Origin: CAIMWS01 sp964409245
Lineage (GTDB): Bacteria > Verrucomicrobiota > Verrucomicrobiia > Limisphaerales > UBA1319
DNA: 64,000 bases
Assembly: GCA_964409245.1 (NCBI GenBank)
Contig: CAYPCQ010000029.1
Coordinates: 15,526 to 79,525 of the forward strand
Reading direction: 5' to 3'
The notes beneath the pieces were generated by a model. The model ran no database searches and was not told the origin of the DNA. It was given only the letters and a program-made list of their open reading frames with translations. The position numbers and the translations under genes are program-made. Positions 16,721 to 24,610 of the stretch are shown one piece after another. The number at the start of each line of letters is the position of its first letter. Within the stretch, counting starts at the first letter, position 1.

Positions 16721-19700
16721 CTAAAGCTTTCGCCATTTGCCGTCCAGGCCGAGGACGAGGAGGGACACCTTCCCTCCGGACCAGGCTTCCCGGGCAACAT
16801 AAATGAGCTGGATGTTGGCGGCGGCCAGTTCGCTGGCTTGTTTTTGCGGCAAGCCAGGTTCCAGTCGCGGCTCGAAAACATACCAGGCATAGCGGTATTT
16901 GTGGCCGGCGGCGGCGGATTGGGAATAATACCCGCGCAATTCCAAAGGCTCGGCCGTCAAGCCCGTGATCTGGCTATGCATCCAGGGCGGGTAATAAGCG
17001 GGATAGGTGCCCCATAAATTCAAATCCACCCCGAGGAGCGATTGCGACTCATCCGCGGGGGAGAGGAACGCCACGGAAAATTTGATTCCGGCCGGATTGC
17101 TGAAAGTCTCCGGAGTTCCCTCCCGCAGGCTGTCCAGGCTGGGGCAGGCAACCAGCTGGACCCCCTCGCTGGAGGTGCTGAGGCCTTGTTCCTGCCAATC
17201 AATGCCGGGCTGGGGAGTGGCATAGGTCACCATCAGCCATTTCCGCAGGGCGGCCTGGGGATAAAAGGGGACCGCGGAGGAGCCGGTGTCGGGCAAAATG
17301 GAAAGGAGCTGATACTGGCGCTGCTGGCTTCCGGCGCCCACGCTCCAGCGGTCTTCCATGATCCATCCCTTGCGGTCATCGGAAGACAGGGAATGGGCGG
17401 CCCCGGGCCAGGCGCTCATCAGCCCGGACAAGACCTGGGTATTCGTGCCATCGGGCCAATCCAGCCGCGCCTGGGTATAGAGGCAGCGCGCGAGGTTGTT
17501 GGAGCTTAGAATGAGGTTGCCGGATTCGAGCGTCAGGAATCCTTTGAGCCGGTGGTTGGCCATGACGTCGGATCCCTCCTGCTGGAAAACCCAATACCGG
17601 GTTGGCTCGTTCAGAAGATACCGTTGAGCTGGATCCGTACCCGGGGACGGCAACGGACGCACTTGCTTGATGATCAGCTGCCCCGGCTTCAGCTTTTTGT
17701 ATTCGAGATCCAAAACCAAGTCCGAGGCGCGATTGGTCAGGAGCGCCTGGTAGGCGTGGAAGGCTTGGAACAATTTCTGGCTGAGGGTTGTGTAATCGGT
17801 CTGCCAGGTCATCACCTGGCTGCCCAGCGGCACCAGGCTGGAGGATTGGATAAGGTTGGGGCCGCCATTTTCGGCATATTCCACGATCTCGGGCCGGGCG
17901 TTGCCCTCGGGATTGGTCACGGACACGGCCCCGGCCTGGGTCACGAGTTTAGCCACCGCTTGCACCTGGCCGAAAAGCTGGGTCTTGAGGCTCACCGTGG
18001 CCACCCCGTTAGCCAATTCCTGGTCGTCCGGGGCCGAGTAATGGACCAGCAAGGCCATGCCCACCTGGCTTTCATCGATGCCATGCCGCAAGCGCTCCAG
18101 GAAGGCGTTGTCGTTATAGAAGCTGGCATACACTTTCTGCATGGCGCGGAACACCCCCCGTTCCTCAGGCTCGGTGGGATCGCCGTGCGAGGGGCCGATG
18201 GTGTCGCCGTCCAGGTCATCGGCCAGGCAGCCGCTGAAGCTGTCGTAGAGCCCGGCGGCGCTGAAGGTGGCATTGTCCTCCGCATTGCTGGAGCTGCGGA
18301 ACCGGATGTTTTTATCCGGGTCAAAGCCGGAGAGGGCGTTGGTGATCGCCGCCTTTTGGGCCGGGTTGAAGGTGGCTGTCCGGGTGATCAGCTGGCGGAT
18401 TTCGGCCAGGCGCGCCTGCACCGCCGCCATGTCCGGCGGATAGGCATAGCCGGCCAGGCGGGTGTTGATCTCCGCCCGCAGGCTTTTCCCGCCGGGCAGG
18501 GTCTGATCCAGGAAATCGTCCCAGAGATCGAAGGAGAACGCGATGGCTTCCGGGCAATTCGCCGGCACGGTGCGGCGCAGGATGCCATATTGGGAGGCCT
18601 TGCCGCCGAAAAACCGGATGTCCTGCAAGCCCAGCTGATCCGTGGAAGCACTCCAGGCGCCGTAGCGGGCTTTGGGTTGGAGATCCGGCTTGGCCGGTTG
18701 CTTGAGCGCCAGGAGCTGGCTGCGGAATCCGGCCTCCAGAAAGCCTTCGGTTTTTATGATCGTGATGAATGGCGCGTCTGAATGAAAGCCGGCTTGCAGC
18801 ACCACTTCCACCCCGTCCAGCTGGGCCAGGCGGGCCTGGGTGGCGGCGGTGGCGGCATAAGCGAAAGGAATCCCATAGGCCCCCGCCAGGATGGCCACGT
18901 GCGAATTGGGGGTCGCCGCGGCGGTGCTCACGATGCCCGCCACAAACGGAACCTCGGCGGGCACGCCATCGGTCACCAGGATATCCTGGGGCGCCAAACG
19001 CCCCTGCGCATAAGCGGCCTGAATCTGGGCCGCGGGAATAAAACGCAGCCGGCCCAGCGCCCAGCCGGCCGCATACACCTGATCCCCTGCCAGCCAGCGG
19101 TTGGGCGAGCCCAGGCGGATGCCGCTGCCGGCCAGGAACGCTTCATCCATGGCGGCCACCTCGCTTTGCTCATACGTTGGGAAATAGAACGCGGCCGCGC
19201 CCGGGGCGGCCACCACCGTGGAGCGCACCAGGTCGAAGTAACGGGCCACCATTTCGCGCGGATAGGGATCGCGCCCGGCAAATTGGATGCCGTATTCCCG
19301 AGTATTGCTGTCGGGCGCAAACAGCACGGTTCCCAGCAAGACCTGCTGGTTGGTGCGGTAGAGCGACAGCCGGTCGAACGTGGCGCGGTCCATGCCCAGG
19401 AAAGGCTGGAGCCGGGCGCGGGCAAAATCATGATGGAGCACGTATTTCTGGCTGTCCTGGAAAAAGACGCGCTGCGGCTGGCCCAGCAGGATGGCGAACT
19501 TGATCCAGCGCAGGGAGCCGCCGGCCGCGCTGGCCTGGGTGGCGGCCAGCAGGTCGTCCGGGAACCAAGCCTGGTTTTTCCAATCGTTGGTGCTGCCCGC
19601 CGGGAAGGCGGAAAACCGGTAAAACCGGCGCTCCGAACCGGCGGCCGCCGGATCCAGGTAATCAAAGGCCTGGCTGGCGAATTTAACGCTCCAGGTTTGC

Positions 19701-19942
19701 GGGTCCAGCACCCGCGAATCCAGGACCGCAATCGGCTCCCAGCGCTGGAGGTCCAGCGAGGCTTGGAGCGAAAAAATCCGGTTGGAGGCGCCCTGGCCCC
19801 GCAGCTGGACCCCGCCATTGGTTTGCGGCGCCACCCCGGTGAACTGCGTCTGGCTGCGCCCAGCGGGCGCGAGGACGCACACCAGCCATGCCATCAACAT
19901 CCGGCCCGGCAAAAGCAATTTCCAACAATTATTCATATCCAT
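16721..19942 (-). CDS. Secreted PEP/pyruvate-dikinase-like protein with swivel-then-ATP-grasp order
   Basis: This 1073-aa protein begins with a signal-like segment (LLLPGRMLMAWLVCVLAPAGRS). A short beta region reading FSLQASLDLQRWEPIAVL (about 57-74) is of a kind frequent in secreted verrucomicrobial proteins. Around 321-362, DILVTDGVPAEVPFVAGIVS is followed by TPNSHVAILAGAYGIPFAYA, with H348 placed like the phosphohistidine of the mobile domain in PEP synthase, PPDK and glucan water dikinase. Downstream, FFGGKASQYGIL (444-455) and IRFRSSSNAEDNATFSAAGLYDSFSG (546-571) mark the PPDK-type ATP-grasp domain. The order matches glucan water dikinases rather than PPDK. Export is odd for an ATP user. 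Substrate and activity are unknown. Confidence 0.8.
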   Translation of the reverse strand: MDMNNCWKLLLPGRMLMAWLVCVLAPAGRSQTQFTGVAPQTNGGVQLRGQGASNRIFSLQASLDLQRWEPIAVLDSRVLDPQTWSVKFASQAFDYLDPAAAGSERRFYRFSAFPAGSTNDWKNQAWFPDDLLAATQASAAGGSLRWIKFAILLGQPQRVFFQDSQKYVLHHDFARARLQPFLGMDRATFDRLSLYRTNQQVLLGTVLFAPDSNTREYGIQFAGRDPYPREMVARYFDLVRSTVVAAPGAAAFYFPTYEQSEVAAMDEAFLAGSGIRLGSPNRWLAGDQVYAAGWALGRLRFIPAAQIQAAYAQGRLAPQDILVTDGVPAEVPFVAGIVSTAAATPNSHVAILAGAYGIPFAYAATAATQARLAQLDGVEVVLQAGFHSDAPFITIIKTEGFLEAGFRSQLLALKQPAKPDLQPKARYGAWSASTDQLGLQDIRFFGGKASQYGILRRTVPANCPEAIAFSFDLWDDFLDQTLPGGKSLRAEINTRLAGYAYPPDMAAVQARLAEIRQLITRTATFNPAQKAAITNALSGFDPDKNIRFRSSSNAEDNATFSAAGLYDSFSGCLADDLDGDTIGPSHGDPTEPEERGVFRAMQKVYASFYNDNAFLERLRHGIDESQVGMALLVHYSAPDDQELANGVATVSLKTQLFGQVQAVAKLVTQAGAVSVTNPEGNARPEIVEYAENGGPNLIQSSSLVPLGSQVMTWQTDYTTLSQKLFQAFHAYQALLTNRASDLVLDLEYKKLKPGQLIIKQVRPLPSPGTDPAQRYLLNEPTRYWVFQQEGSDVMANHRLKGFLTLESGNLILSSNNLARCLYTQARLDWPDGTNTQVLSGLMSAWPGAAHSLSSDDRKGWIMEDRWSVGAGSQQRQYQLLSILPDTGSSAVPFYPQAALRKWLMVTYATPQPGIDWQEQGLSTSSEGVQLVACPSLDSLREGTPETFSNPAGIKFSVAFLSPADESQSLLGVDLNLWGTYPAYYPPWMHSQITGLTAEPLELRGYYSQSAAAGHKYRYAWYVFEPRLEPGLPQKQASELAAANIQLIYVAREAWSGGKVSLLVLGLDGKWRKL

Positions 19943-20042
19943 CGTTCCCCATTGAACCTCAAGAATCTGGCCAAACCCGCGGCTGGCAGCAACTAAAAAT
20001 CCACGCTGGTCCGGGTCCGGAAGCCTGGCGGCCCGGCGGCGG

Positions 20043-21239
20043 CTATCCTTTAAAAAACAGGACCAAGGCGAGGGCGCACGCCAGAGTCAGCGCGCAGGGC
20101 ACCAGGAAGATCCGCCGCCACTGGAATTGTTCTCCCGTTTTGCAGCGGTCCATGACAGTGCCGGCAAACTGCGTGCCGAGCAGCAGGCCCAAGCCCATGG
20201 TGGCCATGGTCAGCAACGCCTGGGCGGAGCTGCGGATGGCCTCGGGAGCGGCGGAATTCACGTAAATCTGGCCGCCGATGATGAACAGCAGATAGGCGAT
20301 GCCATGCAAGCCCATCGCACTGACGATCAGCCACTTGGGCCGCTCCAAGGCGTAGATCAAATACATCGCCAGCCAGCACAGCACCCCGCATAGCAGCGTG
20401 AGCGTGAAGCCGAGTTTCAGCACGTAATTCAGCACCGCAAAGGTCGCAATCGTTTGGGCAATCTGGGCGACCGCCATCACCGCCGGCACATTCTTGCTAT
20501 CGACCCCGATGTCGCTGAGAAAACGGGCCGTCCCAAGATAATAAAACTGCAGCTGGGTGGTCATCACCAGGGAAATGATCATGAAGATCAGGAATCCCGA
20601 ATGCCCCAGCATTTTCAAGGCCTGGAGGAAGGGCCAGATCTCACCGGCGGCCCCGGCCGGCGGGGTATGGGGCACCCAGGCCAGACAGAAAATCCCGGTC
20701 AGGATCGACAAGCCCGCCGCAAATTTCAAACAGTCGCTGCCCTCGCCGCTGCCTTTCCGGCGCCGCCAGGCGGTCAACAGCAGGCCGATGAGCACCCACC
20801 CCACGGGGGCCCAGAAAAAAATGTTCGCGGAGGCTTTGTTCACCGCGGCATTGCCGTCGCAAACCCTGGCCAATTGGGCAAACATCAAGGAATTCACCAG
20901 CGGGATCGTGGGCGCGTAGCAGAGGGCATACAGCCCCATCGTCAGGAATAAAGAGCGGAAGGTTTTCCGGCGGGCGGCCAGCATCAACACGACACCACCC
21001 AGGAGATGGGCGATGCCCAGAAACCATTCGATGGCCAGCCACCGGTCGGTTAAATGCCCGGCGATGAGCGGCGAAAGGAGGCACGCCAGGGGGATCGTGC
21101 CGTAAATCCAGCCCGTTTGTTTGCCGCTCAGTTTCAAGGGGCCCAGCAACCGTGCCGCCAGCACCGGCGACCACGCCCCCCAGATGGCATACTCCAGAAA
21201 CATCAGGGCACTTAAAAGGAAGTTTAATTTAAAATCCAT
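20043..21239 (-). CDS. MFS transporter, nucleoside permease (NupG)-like
   Basis: The 398-aa product starts at the ATG at 21239 (MDFKLNFLLSALMFLEYAIWGAW); the open frame extends four codons further. About twelve membrane helices are visible. The opening LMFLEYAIWGAWSPVLAARL, the loop GTIPLACLLSPLIAGHLTDRW and the segment LMFAQLARV are typical of the NupG/XapB nucleoside:H+ symporter family, whose verrucomicrobial members often sit near sugar-degradation genes and may carry other substrates. It ends about 100 bp after the start of the dikinase-like gene in the same direction, so joint transcription is possible. The substrate cannot be decided. Confidence 0.8.
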   Translation of the reverse strand: MDFKLNFLLSALMFLEYAIWGAWSPVLAARLLGPLKLSGKQTGWIYGTIPLACLLSPLIAGHLTDRWLAIEWFLGIAHLLGGVVLMLAARRKTFRSLFLTMGLYALCYAPTIPLVNSLMFAQLARVCDGNAAVNKASANIFFWAPVGWVLIGLLLTAWRRRKGSGEGSDCLKFAAGLSILTGIFCLAWVPHTPPAGAAGEIWPFLQALKMLGHSGFLIFMIISLVMTTQLQFYYLGTARFLSDIGVDSKNVPAVMAVAQIAQTIATFAVLNYVLKLGFTLTLLCGVLCWLAMYLIYALERPKWLIVSAMGLHGIAYLLFIIGGQIYVNSAAPEAIRSSAQALLTMATMGLGLLLGTQFAGTVMDRCKTGEQFQWRRIFLVPCALTLACALALVLFFKG

Positions 21240-21481
21240 AAACAGCACCATTCCCGTTCACGAGAGCGAAACGAGCCTTTTGCGGAGGATCGGGTTCATT
21301 GCCGGGCATTGTGGGATTTAACCGGGCGGAAGTCCAGCTTGAAGGCGATCCCCCATCGTGGCCCAATAAAATTGAGGGCTACGGGTGGCCTTAGGCGCGC
21401 GGTGGGGAGGCACGGCCAATGGGGATCAGCAAAAATTTTTGCCTGTCATCCCTTCCGGGCGCCTGCCATTCTCAAGCGGCA

Positions 21482-24202
21482 ATGAAAAGCGTGATCCCGC
21501 AGCTGGCCCTGGCGGCGGTGAGCATGGTGGCCGCGTTGTGCACCTGCCCCGCCGATCCTCCCGCGTCCCCATCCCCGTCCGCTCCGGCTCGTGCCAACTA
21601 CGCGCGGCCCTTTGAGCCGCCAACGCGCCCGGCGCTCCTCCCGCTGCCGCCGGGGGCGATCGAACCCGGCGGCTGGCTGCGCGACTGGTGCCTGGCCGCC
21701 CGGGACGGCTACACCGGCCACCTGGACGAATATGACGACGAGTTCAAGCGGGCCTGGGCCCCGGACCACCAGATGACCGGCGAAGGCCTCCTCTGGTACA
21801 AGGGCGCCTGGCCCTATGAAGGGGGCGGTTACTGGTTTGACGGGCTGGCCCGCCTGGGCTTTGCCCTGCATGACGACGCGCTGCTGAAACAGGCGGAAAA
21901 ACGGCTCCACGCGGTGGCCGATCACCAGAACACCACCGGCCTGCTTTTCCTGTGGTGGCTCGACCGCAGCAATCCCAGCGACCGGAAAGCGGTCACGGCC
22001 GCCCTGGAAGGCTGGCCGCTCTGGGCCTGCGGCCTGCTGGGGCGCGCCATGACCGGCTATTACGCGGGATCGGGTGATAAACAGATCCTGGAGGCGCTGG
22101 TGAAAGCGTATGGATCAGATCCGGACTGCCTGCGGTCGATCACGGGCAGCCTGTCGAACCCGTGGCCGGCTTACGACACCTATTCGTGGACGGGGAACCG
22201 GGGCATCGCCGCGGCGCTGGACGCCATGTTCCAGGAGGAGCGGGCCGGGCTTTTGCCCAATCTGAACCGCTACCGCACGGCGCCGGATCTGAAGCCGGGG
22301 GCCACGGTGGACAACGCCCACGTGGTGGAATTCATCGAGAGCACCACCCCCTGGGCCGTGGGCTACCTGTGGACCGGCAACCGGCGTTACCTGGAGGCGG
22401 CCATCGGCTGGCACGACCTGCTGGAGCGGGTGGCCATGCAGCCGCACGGCGTGCCGGCAGCCGACGAGTGGTATGGCCCCACGGGCGCGTTCCGGGGCAG
22501 CGAGACCTGCGATGTGGCGGGGTATGTGTGGAGCCAGGCCTGCCTGCTGTCCGTGACGGGTGAAGGCCGGATGGCGGACCGGCTCGAGCGGGCCTTCTTC
22601 AACGCGGGTCCGGCCACGGTGTCGCGCGATTTCAAGACGCACCTCTATTTCCAAAGCCCGAACCGGTTCGCCAGCCTCTCGCCAAATTTTCCCCACGGGC
22701 CCATGGCCGCCGGCGGCGCCTACCAGCGCAAGCATTCGCCGCTCTGCTGCACGGCCGCGCTCAACCGCATTGTGCCCTGGTTCGCCACCCACCTCTGGAT
22801 GGCCACCTACGACAACGGCCTGGCGGCCACCTGCTACAGCCCGTGCCAGGTCACGGCGCTGGTGGCGGACCGGGTGCCGGTGGTCATCACCTGCCAAACC
22901 GATTATCCGTTCAACGAGCTCATTGACATGGCCGTCCAGCCCGCGCGGGCGGCGGCCTTCCCGCTGGACTTCCACATTCCCGGCTGGTGCGCGGCCCCCA
23001 CCCTGACCGTGAATGGCGCCGCCACCGCGGTGGAGCCAAACGCCCGGGGCTTTGCCCGCGTCAGCCGCACCTGGAAACCGGGCGACACCGTCCGGCTGCG
23101 CCTGCCGATGACCGCCCGTGTGGAACGGGGACGGGATGCCGCCTCGGGGCCGCCGTACGACGGCGCGCACCGCGTCACCAAAACCAGCATCCCGGAGGCG
23201 GGCAGCACCCGGGGGGTGCCCTATGCCGCGGTTTCGTATGGCCCGCTGCTCTTCGCCCTGCCCATCCCCGACACTGCGGACGCCAACACGCCCGATCCCG
23301 CCGCCCGCTGGAAATTCGCCCTGGACGCGCAAAACCCCGGCCTGGAAGTGGAGCGCACGGCCATGCCCGCCCGGTGGGATTGGCCGCTGGCAGCGCCGCT
23401 CCGGCTGCGCGCCAACGTCGTCGAGACCGCATGGAACCCGGACCCGCAGGCCCCCCGGCTGCCGCCCTGGCCGGCCACCCGTTCGAAACCCGTGGAAAAA
23501 GTGGCGCTCGTTCCGTATGGCTGCACCAAGTTCCGGATTTCCATGCTGCCCGTCACAGCCGGGCCGGAGATCCAGCCCGCCGCCATCCGCCGGATTCTTT
23601 TCCTCGGCAACAGCATCACCCTGCATGGCCCCAAGGCGGATATCGGCTGGGCCGGGAACTGGGGCATGGCGGCCAGCTCGGAGGACAAGGATTACGTCCA
23701 CCTCGTCACCGCGGCGCTCGCCCGGCACACCGGCTCCCAGCCGGAGATCCGGGTGAGGAATATCGCCGATTTTGAACGCAACTACGCGGCTTATGACGTG
23801 GACCTGCACCTGCGGGATTGCTTCGCCTTCGATCCCGACCTGGTGGTCCTGGCCATCGGCGAGAACGTGCCCGTGCTGGAATCCGGGGATGCCCGGGCGC
23901 AATTCAAGGCCGGCGTGGCGGGCATCCTGCGCGCCGCCCTGGCCCGGCGCCACCCGCTGGTGGTCGTGCGCAGCTGCTTCTGGGCGGATGCCGCCAAGGA
24001 CGAAGCGCTCCGGCAGGCGTGCCAGGAAGCGGACGCCCTGTTCGTCGAGGCCGGCCCGCTCGGGCGCGAGGCCGCCAACGCCGCCCGCGCGGAACGCTCC
24101 TTCACCCACGAAGGGGTTGCGGCCCACCCGGGCGACCGGGGCATGGCCGCCCTGGCCGAGGCCATCGTCCAGGCCATCCTGCAGCGCACCGCGAGCCATT
24201 AG
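21482..24202 (+). CDS. GH127-like glycosidase fused to a C-terminal SGNH hydrolase domain
   Basis: The ATG at 21482 gives a signal sequence (MKSVIPQLALAAVSMVAALCTC) and a 906-aa product. Residues about 50-560 match the DUF1680/GH127 beta-L-arabinofuranosidase fold: YEGGGYWFDGLARLG, SETCDVAGYVWS (E341, C343) and the CC pair at 422-423 (SPLCCTAALNRIVPWF). These parallel the zinc-ligand cysteines and glutamate of the characterised enzyme. Residues about 700-906 form an SGNH/GDSL domain with ILFLGNSIT (S711), GWAGNWGMAASSEDKDYVH, LVVLAIGEN and a C-terminal AHPGDRGMAAL carrying the candidate catalytic His. The combination suggests removal of both an arabinose-like unit and an ester group from the same plant glycan. 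Substrate is inferred. Confidence 0.85.
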   Translation: MKSVIPQLALAAVSMVAALCTCPADPPASPSPSAPARANYARPFEPPTRPALLPLPPGAIEPGGWLRDWCLAARDGYTGHLDEYDDEFKRAWAPDHQMTGEGLLWYKGAWPYEGGGYWFDGLARLGFALHDDALLKQAEKRLHAVADHQNTTGLLFLWWLDRSNPSDRKAVTAALEGWPLWACGLLGRAMTGYYAGSGDKQILEALVKAYGSDPDCLRSITGSLSNPWPAYDTYSWTGNRGIAAALDAMFQEERAGLLPNLNRYRTAPDLKPGATVDNAHVVEFIESTTPWAVGYLWTGNRRYLEAAIGWHDLLERVAMQPHGVPAADEWYGPTGAFRGSETCDVAGYVWSQACLLSVTGEGRMADRLERAFFNAGPATVSRDFKTHLYFQSPNRFASLSPNFPHGPMAAGGAYQRKHSPLCCTAALNRIVPWFATHLWMATYDNGLAATCYSPCQVTALVADRVPVVITCQTDYPFNELIDMAVQPARAAAFPLDFHIPGWCAAPTLTVNGAATAVEPNARGFARVSRTWKPGDTVRLRLPMTARVERGRDAASGPPYDGAHRVTKTSIPEAGSTRGVPYAAVSYGPLLFALPIPDTADANTPDPAARWKFALDAQNPGLEVERTAMPARWDWPLAAPLRLRANVVETAWNPDPQAPRLPPWPATRSKPVEKVALVPYGCTKFRISMLPVTAGPEIQPAAIRRILFLGNSITLHGPKADIGWAGNWGMAASSEDKDYVHLVTAALARHTGSQPEIRVRNIADFERNYAAYDVDLHLRDCFAFDPDLVVLAIGENVPVLESGDARAQFKAGVAGILRAALARRHPLVVVRSCFWADAAKDEALRQACQEADALFVEAGPLGREAANAARAERSFTHEGVAAHPGDRGMAALAEAIVQAILQRTASH

Positions 24203-24219
24203 GAGCCGTGTAGCCGGTC

Positions 24220-24288
24220 GAAAACCATCCTGCAATGGGCCTCCGGGCATTCCCCCTTTTCGGAACCGGAATGGGGGATGTTTTGAAC
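24220..24288 (+). repeat. 69-bp post-gene repeat, copy A
   Basis: This segment begins 18 bp after the stop of the GH127-SGNH gene and is clearly similar, over the same length, to 33450-33518, which begins 13 bp after another stop. Shared words include CATCCT, GCATTCCC and CGGAATGGGGGA followed by GTTTTGAAC. CATTCC and GGAATG inside the element can pair as a short stem. It does not code. Confidence 0.6.
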
Positions 24289-24435
24289 CTGCCACCCTTA
24301 AAAGGGGTGCGTCCTGCTGTTCCCCCGGCGATCCTCATCGCTACCGAGAGGAACCCCGGCGTTGTGTTTTTGCCTGGTTTGCCAAGGAAGGAAAGGGGAA
24401 TGCGATGGCAATCAAGGCGCAAAATGGAAAGGGTC

Positions 24436-24560
24436 GGCGGGGTTATCCCGCCCTTTCAGGGCTGGAAAGAAAACATTTCCGTTGACAATAACCAATGGCG
24501 ATGCCATGTGCTGGATTAACGCCGCGCCTTTGGCGCTAAACACTGGCGCCTGAACGCCAG
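24436..24560. repeat. Array of four small perfect hairpins
   Basis: Within the 408-bp gap 24203-24610 are GGCGGG/CCCGCC (24436-24452), ATGGC-GAT-GCCAT (24495-24507), GCGCC-TTT-GGCGC (24524-24536) and CTGGCG/CGCCAG (24543-24560), the last followed by GGGGATTTTT and so terminator-like on the + strand. The array style recalls interspersed palindromic elements of intergenic DNA. The rest of the gap contains the 69-bp repeat and nothing else supported. Confidence 0.6.
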
Positions 24561-24610
24561 GGGGATTTTTCGCTCTCTTCCGCAGCCTGATCCTTGCTTG
24601 ACCATGGGCA

